From a virus, in the IMG/VR virus record IMGVR_UViG_3300024346_007222, positions 1 to 58,675 of that record: 58,675 bases of DNA; one strand, written 5' to 3'. Under the pieces are notes generated by a model that made no database searches, was not told where the DNA came from, and saw only the letters and a program-made list of their open reading frames with translations. The first letter of the stretch is position 1, and the number at the start of each line of letters is the position of its first letter. Made by a program: the position numbers and the translations under genes. This document shows, piece after piece, positions 24,933 through 35,388 of this stretch.

Positions 24933-27900
24933 ATGAATGAACTAAGTCAATATCTTGTCAATCAAATTTTATTAGAAGAAACTGAATTACGCAATTTTGT
25001 TGTAGTATATTCTGGTAGATTCCAACCTTTTCATAAAGGTCATTACGCAACTTATCAAAATCTTTGTAAGAAATTTGGTAAGGACAAAGTGTTTATTGGA
25101 ACATCTAATAAAACTGACAATCAAAAATCTCCATTTAATTTTAAGGAAAAGAAAATAATCATGACTAAAATGTTTGGTATTCCATCAAACAAAATAGTTG
25201 AGATTAAAAATCCTTATGCACCAACTGAAATCTTAAAAAACTTTGATGAAACTACAACTGGTTATATAAGTGTTGTTGGTGAAAAAGATGAAATGAGATT
25301 AGGTGGAAAGTATTTTGAGAAATATAAAGGTAAGATAGAACAAGGATATAAGGAAAAAGGTTATGTGTATGTTTCACCCTCGCAATCAAACCCAATATCA
25401 GGTACTAATGTACGAAATTGGTTGAGTAAAGGGGATGAAGAACAACAAAGGGCTGGATTCTTAAAAGCATATCCAAAGTTTGATGAAAAAATATTCAAAC
25501 TAATTACTCTTAAACTTAAAACTATGAGTGAAGGAATGCCAGGTGGAACGGGTATCGGATTGTCGTTTCCAAACGGAACAATTAATGGTGCACCGAAACC
25601 TGAAGATGTGAAAAAGATGCGTAAGAAGTTAGATGATGAAGATGAGGTAAACGAAGAGATTAAATTAGATGTTAATATTGGTGATACCATATTAATGGGT
25701 AAATTTAAAAATAAAAAAACAGTAGTTAAGACGATTGGTAAAGATGAACATGGAATGCCAACGATTAATGGTAAAAAAGTGGCTACATTTAGAATTCTAC
25801 CAAAACAAAATATTTTTAAAGAGGCGGCAACTGTTTCCGGTGGTGATGATTCACAACCTGATGGTGGATATCTACCAAAAGGTAAAGCAAGAGTATTAGG
25901 TGGTGATGATGGGGTTAATAGTAGTGATGATTGGTTTGTTAGAGGAGGATATACCCAAACTGATTTTCCAAAAGCAGATGCAATATATGCAGCAGATGAT
26001 GAAAACCAAATAACATTTAAGATTAAATCAAAAAACAACGCAAGAAGTTTGAATAAACCAACCACTTACCCACTTGGGTTTGATGATATTGATGTCACTC
26101 AAGAAATTGAAAAAATTGAAAAGGCAGAAAAGAGATTGAAAAAGAAAACAAAACAAAAAGATTCTATTTCAGAATTAATAACTGATTACTCTGATTTATT
26201 AGATTCATTATTTGAATCAGATGGCGAAGATGATAAATATGTGCATGTAGGAAATGGCAAGTATAAAGAAAAAACTAAAAAAGATGTAGATGGTGCACCA
26301 TTATTCAAAAAAGATGATAATGGTAAATATAGTCCAATTAAAGGAGATGACGAGGGTGGGGCTGATAAACCGGTTGGTCAAGCAATACAAGGTGCCGATA
26401 TGTTTAAACACGATAAAAGTGTTAAACAACCAAATGATTCTGATAAAGATTTTAAAGCACAAGCAGATAAAGCACAGTCAGATTTTAAAGCACAATCTGA
26501 TAAAGCAAAAAGTGATTTTAAAACACAATCAGATAAAGCACAAGCAGATTTTAAAGCACAAGCAGGTGATAATGTTCAAAAAGCTAAAGCCAAAGGATAT
26601 GATTTTTATAAATTATCTTTAGATGATAAAGAATTAAAAGCAGAAGAAGATAAAGAAAGACAAGCGGTTGCAGATGCAAAAGAAAAGGGAGATGACAAGG
26701 GAGTAGCAGCAAATACATTAAAATATATTCAAACACGAATTGCTAAAGCTAAAAAAGCTGGAGATAAAGAATCGGAACAAATGTGGTCCGATGATTATAC
26801 TAATAAAAGAAAAGATTACGAATCTCAATATGGTAAACCAGAAGATGAATTTGATTTAAAAAATACAAAATCAGAACCAAAAAACCCAAAAGAGGCATCG
26901 ACCGAAGTAGCAAATAAATTAAAGAATAGAAAAACAAAAAATGGTGAAGAATTAGATATTGATGTAACCCCAAATGGTTCATTGATTATTGGAGTTGAGC
27001 ATGGGAAAAGAAAGAAAAGTAATAAACAAACAATAGAACAAATAAAAACTTTACCTAAAGATACAAAAGTAATGTTTGTAGGTGAAGGTGGTATGAGTAA
27101 AGATAAGAATGGTAATATTGAGTTTGCTGGAGAACAAGATGAAATCAGAAATGCTGTAAAAGGACATTTTAATAATTCAGAAGAAAGTAGTTGGGATGAA
27201 AATGCAGACGTATTGGATGATAAATCACCTGTATTTGATGAAGTAGCAAAGGTATTAGGTGGAAGTAAATCTAAAGCTAAAGCAGCATTGTGGTCAAATA
27301 TGTATGGACAAGATGGTCCTGATGAAAATATGTCACCTGAAGATTATTTAGATGATGAAGGTAAAGCGTGGTTAGTAGACCAGGCACAAAAAGGAGGAGT
27401 AACATCAATAACTAAGGATACGGATTTTAATAATTTATCAGATGAACAAAAAGATGATTTGTATCAATTAAATTATAGAGATGATGATGGGTATGGTGAA
27501 ACTGAAATAAGTAAAGCACAAGAAGAATATAATGGATTTCGTCAAAGGGAATTAGATAGAAAAATAAAAGAGGCAGAGGATAACGGATATACAGTAATTG
27601 CACCCGTTGGTAATTCGCACGTTGATATGCGTAGACAACGAACCAAAAAGAAAGATGCAGAAGATGCTCCAAAGGTGGATGTAAATAAAAATGCACCAAT
27701 TGCTCTCCAAAAAATTAAAGATGGTGTAAAGAATTGGAGTGTGCAAGAAAAAGAATTTTTTACAAAAAAAGTACACAAAGGTAACTCACCGGAACGAAGA
27801 AGTTTTGCGGAAGCGGTTAAACATAAAGCTAAAGGTGCGTTGGAAGCAATTAAACATGGTGCCAAACACGAAGTTCATTTGTTTAAAGAAGCCGGTAGTG

Positions 27901-30338
27901 GGGTTAAAAACTTTTTTAGTGGTAAAGAGGTATCAAAAGAAGAAAAGAAAGCACTAATTGGAGTTGCTAAAAAAGTTGCATTAGCAGCAGCATTTGGTGC
28001 AGCTGGAGGTGGATTGGCGCATGGAGCTTTTGCTTTTGGTAAACACGTAATGATGGAATTTATTCCTCACGTAGTTGTTGAAACTCTTGCAGTAGGTGCG
28101 GGTAAAGCAGCACTATTTGCAGGAGAGGAAGAACCAGATGCGGATATGTTAAAATTCATAGATATCATAAGTAAGAAATTAGAAAGTGCAAAAATACCAA
28201 ATGATGTAATGGCTTCTGCAATAGAATCGTTTAATTCTAATAAAGATGAAAAGGGTGATATTAAAGAAAATTATTACTATGATGGAACAGTTGATAATTA
28301 CGCAGATTGGGCAAGAACCCATCCGAGAAAATACGATAATAAGAAAGCTAATTTTAAAGTAAAAGATTCAGGTCAAGATGATTTAGAGGAAATAGCGGTA
28401 CAAATTGATAATATACCTAGTGAACCATTAACCGAAGTTAAAAAAGAAAGTGTTGTAAATTACTACAAAGAAATTTGTAAAGATTTAAAGATAAAACCTA
28501 TTGCAGTTAAATTCGGTTCAGTTGGTCACGCAGGTGCAGCAACTACATTTGATTCTAACACATTTATACCAGAATACATTACTTTTGATTTGAGTAAGGT
28601 TACTGATATAGAAAGGGCAATATTACACGAGATAACACATCAAATACTTTTAGTGAAACAACAAAATCCATTCCATAATTGTCATAAGAGTGCAGGATTT
28701 AAAAAAGTAGAAAATAAATTAATAGATAAATACTTTTATTCATCACAGAGTGCAGTATTAAGAGAAAGAGTTAAAGTTGAAATGGCTAAGACTGATATGG
28801 ATTCAGTTGAAAAATATGCCGATTCACAAATGAGTCCAACTGATGTTGATTTAGGAAAAGAAACTGACCATTTCTTTCAAAGGTTAAACGACCCACGAAA
28901 TGGTAAAGAAATATCACCTGCAGAATTAACAGGTTTATTCAAAAGATTGGCTAGAAACAAAAAGAAATTTTTAGAGTTCCTAAAACAATATAAAGAGTTT
29001 GTAGTTAAAGATAGAGTATCGAATATTAATATAGCATTTATTAAAGTGGCTGATAGATTAATTGCTAAGACGGTAATGAGAAAAGCTGATTTCAAATCAT
29101 CTACTCCTGTATTTACAACCGAATCCCTAATAATGGAAGGTGGTGCATATGGACATATGAATCATCCATTTGATACTGAAATCAATTTAACCTTTGGCCA
29201 ACTTAAAGATATTGTAAATCGTGCATTGGATGGTAACTTAGAATTTGCTAGAGAGAAAACTGATGGTCAAGCCTTGGCTATAAGTTGGATAGATGGTAGA
29301 TTAGTAGCAGCAAGAAACAAATCACATTTGAAAAACAAAGGTGCTGGGGCGTTAGATATCAACGGAGTAGCAGATAAGTTTGCGGGTAGAGGTGAATTAA
29401 CCGATGCCTATAACTTCGCTATGAAAGACCTATCTAACGCCATAAAATCATTATCCCAAGCACAAAAAGATAAAGTATTTAAGAATGGTTCATGTTTTAT
29501 GAACATAGAGGTGATATATCCTACCTCAGTCAACGTTATTCCTTACGGTCAACCACTATTAGTATTTCACGGAACAATGGAATACGATGAGAATGGTGAT
29601 GCGATAGGGGAATCAGCAGAAGCAGGTAGAGTATTGGGTGGAATGCTTAAACAAGTAAACGCCGATGTTCAATCAAAGTATACACTGCAAGGGCCACCGG
29701 TATTAAAGTTACCAAAATCACAAGACCTATCATCTAAGAAAGGTAAGTATCTTGCTATGATATCTAAATTGCAAAAAGAATTTGGATTAGGAGATACCGC
29801 AGGTGTTGCTAATTACCATCAAGCATGGTGGGAGAACTTCGTAGATAAGAAATCACCAACTACATTAGATAACGCCACTAAAATGGGGTTAGTTAAGAGA
29901 TGGGCGTTTGTTGAAAAGGGATTCCGTATTGATAAGAACTCAATTAAGGATGAAAAGACCCTTGCATGGGCTACCAAAATAGATAAGGAAGACCATAAGG
30001 GTATTTCAAAAGATAATTTAATGAAATTTGAAGATATTTTCTTAGGAGTTGGTGCAGATGTATTGGAATTTACCGCATCGGTATTAACAGTTAACCCAGA
30101 TTCTGCTCTTAGGGATATGAAGAAACGTTTAGAACAAACTATAAAGGATGTTCAGGCAAGTGGAGACCCTAAAAAGATAGATAAACTAAAATTAGAACTT
30201 AAAAGATTAAATGCAATTGGTGGTGCTAAAAGAATTGTACCAATCGAAGGAATTGTATTTGTATATAACGGACAAACATTCAAATTAACAGGAGCGTTCG
30301 CTTCTCTCAATCAATTATTAGGTATTTTTTACGCATAA
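24933..30338 (+). CDS. Giant multidomain protein: HxGH nucleotidyltransferase, HExxH zincin, and DNA/RNA-ligase-like domain
   Basis: This is an 1801-residue protein. Residues 1-16 look like a capsid-targeting leader (MNELSQYLVNQILLEE). Residues ~21-195 form a cytidylyltransferase/NMNAT-like domain: VVYSGRFQPFHKGH with H34-x-x-H37, and ISGTNVR (155-161) as the ISSTxxR equivalent. A long charged region includes DFKAQ(S/A)DKAQ repeats (~505-550). Around 1010-1070 is an Ala/Gly-rich hydrophobic stretch (VAKKVALAAAFGAAGGGLAHGAF). H1232-E-I-T-H1236, with H1251 in CHKSAGF, is a SprT/WLM-like zinc protease site. Residues ~1403-1801 resemble ATP-dependent ligases: K1442-T-D-G1445 (motif I), NIE1526 (III), E1772-G-I-V-F (IV), K1784 (V). 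It directly precedes terminase and portal genes, so packaging and injection in the manner of T4 Alt is proposed. Confidence 0.8.
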   Translation: MNELSQYLVNQILLEETELRNFVVVYSGRFQPFHKGHYATYQNLCKKFGKDKVFIGTSNKTDNQKSPFNFKEKKIIMTKMFGIPSNKIVEIKNPYAPTEILKNFDETTTGYISVVGEKDEMRLGGKYFEKYKGKIEQGYKEKGYVYVSPSQSNPISGTNVRNWLSKGDEEQQRAGFLKAYPKFDEKIFKLITLKLKTMSEGMPGGTGIGLSFPNGTINGAPKPEDVKKMRKKLDDEDEVNEEIKLDVNIGDTILMGKFKNKKTVVKTIGKDEHGMPTINGKKVATFRILPKQNIFKEAATVSGGDDSQPDGGYLPKGKARVLGGDDGVNSSDDWFVRGGYTQTDFPKADAIYAADDENQITFKIKSKNNARSLNKPTTYPLGFDDIDVTQEIEKIEKAEKRLKKKTKQKDSISELITDYSDLLDSLFESDGEDDKYVHVGNGKYKEKTKKDVDGAPLFKKDDNGKYSPIKGDDEGGADKPVGQAIQGADMFKHDKSVKQPNDSDKDFKAQADKAQSDFKAQSDKAKSDFKTQSDKAQADFKAQAGDNVQKAKAKGYDFYKLSLDDKELKAEEDKERQAVADAKEKGDDKGVAANTLKYIQTRIAKAKKAGDKESEQMWSDDYTNKRKDYESQYGKPEDEFDLKNTKSEPKNPKEASTEVANKLKNRKTKNGEELDIDVTPNGSLIIGVEHGKRKKSNKQTIEQIKTLPKDTKVMFVGEGGMSKDKNGNIEFAGEQDEIRNAVKGHFNNSEESSWDENADVLDDKSPVFDEVAKVLGGSKSKAKAALWSNMYGQDGPDENMSPEDYLDDEGKAWLVDQAQKGGVTSITKDTDFNNLSDEQKDDLYQLNYRDDDGYGETEISKAQEEYNGFRQRELDRKIKEAEDNGYTVIAPVGNSHVDMRRQRTKKKDAEDAPKVDVNKNAPIALQKIKDGVKNWSVQEKEFFTKKVHKGNSPERRSFAEAVKHKAKGALEAIKHGAKHEVHLFKEAGSGVKNFFSGKEVSKEEKKALIGVAKKVALAAAFGAAGGGLAHGAFAFGKHVMMEFIPHVVVETLAVGAGKAALFAGEEEPDADMLKFIDIISKKLESAKIPNDVMASAIESFNSNKDEKGDIKENYYYDGTVDNYADWARTHPRKYDNKKANFKVKDSGQDDLEEIAVQIDNIPSEPLTEVKKESVVNYYKEICKDLKIKPIAVKFGSVGHAGAATTFDSNTFIPEYITFDLSKVTDIERAILHEITHQILLVKQQNPFHNCHKSAGFKKVENKLIDKYFYSSQSAVLRERVKVEMAKTDMDSVEKYADSQMSPTDVDLGKETDHFFQRLNDPRNGKEISPAELTGLFKRLARNKKKFLEFLKQYKEFVVKDRVSNINIAFIKVADRLIAKTVMRKADFKSSTPVFTTESLIMEGGAYGHMNHPFDTEINLTFGQLKDIVNRALDGNLEFAREKTDGQALAISWIDGRLVAARNKSHLKNKGAGALDINGVADKFAGRGELTDAYNFAMKDLSNAIKSLSQAQKDKVFKNGSCFMNIEVIYPTSVNVIPYGQPLLVFHGTMEYDENGDAIGESAEAGRVLGGMLKQVNADVQSKYTLQGPPVLKLPKSQDLSSKKGKYLAMISKLQKEFGLGDTAGVANYHQAWWENFVDKKSPTTLDNATKMGLVKRWAFVEKGFRIDKNSIKDEKTLAWATKIDKEDHKGISKDNLMKFEDIFLGVGADVLEFTASVLTVNPDSALRDMKKRLEQTIKDVQASGDPKKIDKLKLELKRLNAIGGAKRIVPIEGIVFVYNGQTFKLTGAFASLNQLLGIFYA

Positions 30339-30351
30339 TTTATTTTATATA

Positions 30352-30359
30352 TACTTATA
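30352..30359 (+). promoter_or_regulatory. TACTTATA variant promoter-like element
   Basis: A one-base variant of the recurrent octamer within TATATATACTTATATATG, 32 bases upstream of the gene at 30392. The same C variant occurs at 48011-48018. Confidence 0.4.
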
Positions 30360-30391
30360 TATGTATTAAAATAAAAACCTAATATAGAATA

Positions 30392-31051
30392 ATGGCAAAG
30401 GAATTTAACAAAAAGTTTATGCATCCAACTCGTAGGAAGTTGGTGGATATGGTTATGACAGGTGGTGAATATGCTAAAAGCACCACAGTTGGATGGGAAA
30501 CCGCTAACGTAGAACGACAGGTTGGTGATGTTTGGGAAGATGAACATCATAGATATGAGAAAAAAGAAGGATTCACAATGAAAACCTCAAAAAACTCTGA
30601 AGCATTTGACGAAATCAGAAAATATATAGCAGAATTAGAAAGATGTTCTAATCCAGATTGCACTACAATAAAGATTAATAGTAATCACAAGAAAGTTATT
30701 AAAAAAACTGGATATTGTATCAATTGTTTAGCTGAAAGAGAACATAAAGTACGAGTTGCAGGAGTATGGGAACAATATGAGGATTATAAAATATACACTC
30801 GTATGATAATCGATGGTAAAATAAAATTAGAAGAACTTCAACAAGCACACGATGATGTGAAACCTTATTATGAATATATTAATGAGGATGGAACTACGGA
30901 AAAATGGGAATTACCCAATTCAGTAGAGGAAACCCAAAAAGAAATAATGGAAATCATTACAAATGGTAAGGAGGAGTTGCAAAAAATAGAAGAGTTCCGT
31001 AATAAAGCGTTCGAAATTTTAAAAGAACATAATTGTGAACATTACGTTTAA
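30392..31051 (+). CDS. Hypothetical zinc-ribbon protein upstream of terminase; possible small terminase
   Basis: This is a 219-residue protein. Four cysteines, CSNPDC (~85-90) and CINC (~108-111), form a likely zinc ribbon. The N-terminus is basic (KEFNKKFMHPTRRKL), and the C-terminal 40 residues form a charged helix. It stands 12 bases before the large terminase, where T4-like phages often carry the small subunit (gp16). I cannot match its sequence to known small terminases, so that role is positional inference only. Confidence 0.62.
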   Translation: MAKEFNKKFMHPTRRKLVDMVMTGGEYAKSTTVGWETANVERQVGDVWEDEHHRYEKKEGFTMKTSKNSEAFDEIRKYIAELERCSNPDCTTIKINSNHKKVIKKTGYCINCLAEREHKVRVAGVWEQYEDYKIYTRMIIDGKIKLEELQQAHDDVKPYYEYINEDGTTEKWELPNSVEETQKEIMEIITNGKEELQKIEEFRNKAFEILKEHNCEHYV

Positions 31052-31063
31052 TACAAAACAATA

Positions 31064-32647
31064 ATGGCAGGAACTTCTTTAAAAGATATAATAAAATTAG
31101 AATACCAAAAGTGTGCAGGTGACCCCGTATACTTTATGAAGAAGTATTGCATGATTCAACACCCGGTTAGGGGTAAGATACCTTTTCATTTATATCCATT
31201 TCAGGAAAACACCCTAACCCAATTCAAAGATAATCGATATAACATCATTTTGAAATCTCGCCAGACGGGTATCTCAACTCTAACTGCAGGATTTGCGTTA
31301 TGGAAGATGTTATTTAATCAGGACTTCAACGTATTAGTAATTGCAACGAAACAAGAGGTTGCAAAAAACTTAGTAACTAAAGTAAGGGTAATGAATCAAT
31401 ACTTACCGAGTTGGTTAAAACAAACAACAGTCGAAGATAATAAATTATCCCTTAGATACTCAAATGGTTCACAAATTAAAGCAACTTCTGCAGCATCTGA
31501 TGCTGGACGTTCTGAAGCCTTATCCCTTTTAGTATTTGATGAGGCGGCATTCATTGATAACATTGAAGATATATGGGTATCTGCACAATCTACTCTATCA
31601 ACGGGTGGTAACGCAATTATTCTTTCTACTCCTAATGGTGTGGGTAATTTCTTTCATAGAACATGGGTTAGTGCAGAGGACGGAACTAATGGATTCAATA
31701 CAATCCGTTTACATTGGACGGTACATCCAGAAAGAGACCAAATTTGGAGAGATGAACAGCAAATACTTTTAGGAGCAAAGGGTGCAGCACAGGAATGTGA
31801 TTGTGATTTCGTATCATCAGGTGATAGTGTCATAGACCCACAACTTCTAATGTTTTATAGGGAAACTTTTGTACAAGAACCATTAGAAAAAACTGGCTTT
31901 GATGGAAATCTTTGGAAATGGGAATATCCCGATTATCAAAAATCATATATGGTTGTTGCGGACGTTGCACGTGGAGATTCTACGGATTACTCCGCCGCAC
32001 AAGTGATTGATATTGTTAATTCGGTACAAGTAGCAGAATACAAAGGAAAATTAGATACAAAAGATTTTGGAAATTTCTTAGTTTCCTTAGCAACCGATTA
32101 CAACGAAGCACTTTTAGTAATAGAGAACGCAAATATTGGTTGGGCAGTTATCCAACAGGTAATTGATAGGGGATATAAAAACTTATTCTATATGAGTAAG
32201 GATTTAAAGTATGTAGATGTTGAACATCAAATGCATAATAAATTTAGGGCGGAAGAAAGGGGTATGGTTGCAGGATTTTCAACAACCTCTAAAACAAGAC
32301 CTCTAATTATTTCAAAATTGGATGATTATTTCAGAGAGAAATCTATCACCATACGTTCTAATAGGTTGATAGAGGAGCTTTTTACCTTTATATGGAATAA
32401 TAATCGTGCGGAAGCAATGAGGGGATACAACGATGACTTAGTGATGGCGTTATCAATTGCTCTATGGGTGAGAGATACCGCATTGAGATTAAGACAGGAA
32501 GGAATTGATTTAACTATCAAATCATTAGGTGGAATTCAACAACAAGTACAAGAATCTGGCTTCTATGGCGGTAGTTCAATGGATGATAATCCGTGGTCAA
32601 TGAAAGTGGGTAATCAAGACGAAGATTTGACTTGGTTGATTAAATAA
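31064..32647 (+). CDS. Terminase large subunit (gp17-like)
   Basis: This is a 527-residue protein. The N-terminal ATPase has Walker A ILKSRQTGIST (K64-T72), Walker B LLVFDEAAF (D159-E160) and coupling motif ILSTP (187-191). The C-terminal RNase-H-like nuclease has VVADVARGDSTDYSAA with the first catalytic Asp, LLVIENANIG with a Glu, and YNDDLVMALSIALW with the last Asp residues. Size and motif order fit T4 gp17. It is the motor that cuts concatemers and packages DNA into the prohead through the portal encoded just downstream. Confidence 0.97.
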   Translation: MAGTSLKDIIKLEYQKCAGDPVYFMKKYCMIQHPVRGKIPFHLYPFQENTLTQFKDNRYNIILKSRQTGISTLTAGFALWKMLFNQDFNVLVIATKQEVAKNLVTKVRVMNQYLPSWLKQTTVEDNKLSLRYSNGSQIKATSAASDAGRSEALSLLVFDEAAFIDNIEDIWVSAQSTLSTGGNAIILSTPNGVGNFFHRTWVSAEDGTNGFNTIRLHWTVHPERDQIWRDEQQILLGAKGAAQECDCDFVSSGDSVIDPQLLMFYRETFVQEPLEKTGFDGNLWKWEYPDYQKSYMVVADVARGDSTDYSAAQVIDIVNSVQVAEYKGKLDTKDFGNFLVSLATDYNEALLVIENANIGWAVIQQVIDRGYKNLFYMSKDLKYVDVEHQMHNKFRAEERGMVAGFSTTSKTRPLIISKLDDYFREKSITIRSNRLIEELFTFIWNNNRAEAMRGYNDDLVMALSIALWVRDTALRLRQEGIDLTIKSLGGIQQQVQESGFYGGSSMDDNPWSMKVGNQDEDLTWLIK

Positions 32648-32658
32648 TAAATTCAACA

Positions 32659-32666
32659 TATTTATA
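32659..32666 (+). promoter_or_regulatory. TATTTATA promoter-like element
   Basis: It lies 54 bases upstream of the portal gene start, in the 73-base gap after the terminase. Confidence 0.5.
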
Positions 32667-32720
32667 GTGTATAATAAGATGCACTATTAAATAATATAAT
32701 TTTAATATAAAAAATAAAAT

Positions 32721-34451
32721 ATGGCAGATACTACATTTTTCAATCGGTTAAAAAAACTTTTCTCGACAAAGGCAATTGTTACTGTTGATGCTAGTGGAAA
32801 ACGAAAAGTTTTTGATGCGGATGAAAGACAACAAACAAACCTATCTTCATTAAAAGATAGATACACAAAAATACAAAAATCTTTTTATGAACAAGCGGGT
32901 GGTGCACAATCAATGGCATACGCTCAAGTTCGTAGAGAAGTATTTAGAGATTTCGATGCAATGGACCAAGACCCAATTATAGCATCTGCATTAGATATTT
33001 ACGCTGATGAATCTACCCTTAAAAACGAATTTGGTGATATCATAACAATACGTTCAGATAACCCTCGTGTTCAAGAATTATTAGAAAACCTTTTTTATGA
33101 TATTCTTAATATTGAATTTACTTTATGGCCGTGGGTTCGTAATATGTGTAAATATGGTGATTTCTTTTTAGGACTTGAAATTGCTGAAGGTAAAGGTATA
33201 GTAAACGTTACTCCCCACTCACAATATAATACCGAAAGATTAGAAGGGTTTGACCCGACTAATGCTTCTCTTGTTAAATTCAAAGTACAAGAAGACCCAA
33301 TCGGTAAAGTAGAGTATGATAATTTTGAAATGGCACATTTCCGTTTATTATCTGATACCAACTGGTTACCTTATGGTAAATCAATGATTGAGAATGGCAG
33401 AAGGTTATGGAAACAATTATCTCTAATGGAAGATGCGATGTTAATCCATCGTATTATGAGAGCACCTGAAAAAAGGGTATTCAAAATTGATATTGGTAAT
33501 ATTCCACCTACCGAAGTTGATAACTACATGCAAAAGATTATCAATAAGATGAAAAAAGTTCCATTCTTAGATAAGACAAGCGGTGATTACAATTTAAAGT
33601 ATAATATGCAAAACCTTACGGAAGATTTTTATCTACCGGTAAGAGGTGGTGATAGTGGAACTGCTATTGAAAACTTAGCAGGATTAGAATATGCTTCGAT
33701 TGAAGATATTGATTACCTAAAAGCTAAATTATTTGCTGCATTAAAAATTCCTAAAGCATATTTGGGATATGATGAAAATGTAAATGGTAAAGCAACCCTA
33801 GCAGCAGAAGATGTTCGTTTTGCAAGAACAATTGAAAGAATCCAAAGAACAGTTACCTCAGAATTATCTAAAATAGCAGTTATCCACTTATATGGTAATG
33901 GTATACAAGATTTTGAAATGACTAATTTTGAAATTGGATTAGTTAACCCATCTACAATCTACGAACAAGAGAAAGTAAACCTATGGAGTGAAAAAATCCG
34001 TTTAGCAACTGATATGGCTGCATTGAAGATGTTATCTAAGGATTGGATATATGAAAATATATTTAAATTATCAGAAACCGAACAAACCGAACAAAGAGGC
34101 AAAGTGGTTGAGGACCTAAAGGATGTATTCCGTTACAACTCAATAGAAAACGATGGTAATGACCCTGCAAATCCTCCAAAACCAACCGATGTTGAAGAAA
34201 GTTTGGAAAATCTTAAAACAGAATTGAAAGATAAAGGTGGTAGACCCCGCGAAGGTAATACTTATGGTAAAGACAAGCATCCTTATGGAAGAGACCCATT
34301 GGGTGATGATGAAAGAACTTCAAAGAGAAGTAGAACATCTGAAACAAAAGCAATGAATTATATCAATGGGATTTCATCAAAAAAGAAATATTTACACGAA
34401 ACTAAAGATATGTTAGATGAAACTAATATTATCGATGATACGGAAAATTAA
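32721..34451 (+). CDS. Portal protein (gp20-like)
   Basis: This is a 576-residue protein. The diagnostic T4-type block is EVFRDFDAMDQDPIIASALDIYADEST (~70-97). It is followed by FTLWPWVRNMCKYGDFFLGL, FRLLSDTNWLPYGKSMIENGRRLWKQ, LEYASIEDIDYLKAKLFAALKIPKAYLGY, and FARTIERIQRTVTSEL. The C-terminal ~80 residues are charged and repetitive (GKDKHPYGRDPLGDDERTSK), probably disordered. It forms the dodecameric DNA gate at the capsid vertex and starts head assembly. Length is close to T4 gp20 (524). Confidence 0.97.
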   Translation: MADTTFFNRLKKLFSTKAIVTVDASGKRKVFDADERQQTNLSSLKDRYTKIQKSFYEQAGGAQSMAYAQVRREVFRDFDAMDQDPIIASALDIYADESTLKNEFGDIITIRSDNPRVQELLENLFYDILNIEFTLWPWVRNMCKYGDFFLGLEIAEGKGIVNVTPHSQYNTERLEGFDPTNASLVKFKVQEDPIGKVEYDNFEMAHFRLLSDTNWLPYGKSMIENGRRLWKQLSLMEDAMLIHRIMRAPEKRVFKIDIGNIPPTEVDNYMQKIINKMKKVPFLDKTSGDYNLKYNMQNLTEDFYLPVRGGDSGTAIENLAGLEYASIEDIDYLKAKLFAALKIPKAYLGYDENVNGKATLAAEDVRFARTIERIQRTVTSELSKIAVIHLYGNGIQDFEMTNFEIGLVNPSTIYEQEKVNLWSEKIRLATDMAALKMLSKDWIYENIFKLSETEQTEQRGKVVEDLKDVFRYNSIENDGNDPANPPKPTDVEESLENLKTELKDKGGRPREGNTYGKDKHPYGRDPLGDDERTSKRSRTSETKAMNYINGISSKKKYLHETKDMLDETNIIDDTEN

Positions 34452-34470
34452 TCTAACTTCTAATTTTTTA

Positions 34471-34478
34471 TATTTATA
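34471..34478 (+). promoter_or_regulatory. TATTTATA promoter-like element
   Basis: It is embedded in TTTTTTATATTTATATATAG, 40 bases upstream of the gene at 34519 and just after the portal stop. Confidence 0.45.
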
Positions 34479-34518
34479 TATAGAAATTTGAGTCTATCAA
34501 AATAAGGATTTAAAAACA

Positions 34519-35388
34519 ATGAAAAAAATTAAACATTCGAAATTTAAAAATACTGGGTTTTTATTTGAACTCTTAACTCGTCAAATCACGTTGGAGATTT
34601 TAAATAATGCTCCAGTAGAAAAGGCTAAAAAAATAGTACAAGAATTTTTTGGTGGTAAAACCGAATTAGCAAAGGAATTGCGTTTATTCAATTTACTTAC
34701 AACTGAAAAATATAATTCAGAAAGTAAAGCAGAAAAATTTATTGATGCTATTATCGAAACTCGTACTAAATTAGATGAAACTAAATTATTAAGAGAAAAG
34801 TATAACTTAGTAAAGGCTATTAAAGAAAATTTTGATATTGAAGAATTTGTTGCTTCTCCTGTTTCTAATTATAGAGTATTGGCATCGGTTCATAAGATTT
34901 TTGAAGCAAAGATACAAGATGTAACTAATGTTAAGGATGTATTTGATGCTAAGATTACATTAGTAGAACACGTATCTACCACCCAAACATCTATTAAGAA
35001 GATTGAAGATAAATTAATGGAAACATATAAGAATCAAGAAAAGGATTTGAGATTGTTGACATACAAAATACTAGTTGAAACATTTAATAGTAAATACACT
35101 AACTTAAACGACGACCAAAAAGGTCTTTTAAGAGAATTTATTAATAATGTTAATAATACATCTAAATTCGGTGAATACTACGATTCACAATTAAAGAAAG
35201 TAGTAACTGAACTTCACAAATTACATTCCGAAGTTAATGATAAAATCACAAAAATTAAATTAAAAGAAACTATCAATGTTTTAAAAACACAAAAGATAGG
35301 AAAGAAAATTACGGATGAACAGGTTTCAGCGTTGATGATATCATATGAATTAATAAAGGAAATAACCAATGTCAGAAAAAAATATTAA
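34519..35388 (+). CDS. Conserved hypothetical helical head-region protein
   Basis: This is a 289-residue protein starting MKKIKHSKFKNTGFLFELLTRQIT. It is almost entirely helical and Lys/Glu-rich (KTQKIGKKITDEQVSALMISYELIKEI at the end). No enzymatic motif is seen. Location between portal and protease suggests a prohead core or assembly role, but this is positional. It overlaps the next gene by 20 bases. Confidence 0.7.
   Translation: MKKIKHSKFKNTGFLFELLTRQITLEILNNAPVEKAKKIVQEFFGGKTELAKELRLFNLLTTEKYNSESKAEKFIDAIIETRTKLDETKLLREKYNLVKAIKENFDIEEFVASPVSNYRVLASVHKIFEAKIQDVTNVKDVFDAKITLVEHVSTTQTSIKKIEDKLMETYKNQEKDLRLLTYKILVETFNSKYTNLNDDQKGLLREFINNVNNTSKFGEYYDSQLKKVVTELHKLHSEVNDKITKIKLKETINVLKTQKIGKKITDEQVSALMISYELIKEITNVRKKY

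Noticed and set aside
25361-26065. Minus-strand open frame of 234 residues
   Set aside because: It lies wholly inside the giant + strand gene, is Ser/Pro/Leu-rich as expected of an antisense frame of acidic codons, and no minus-strand gene is convincing anywhere in the window.
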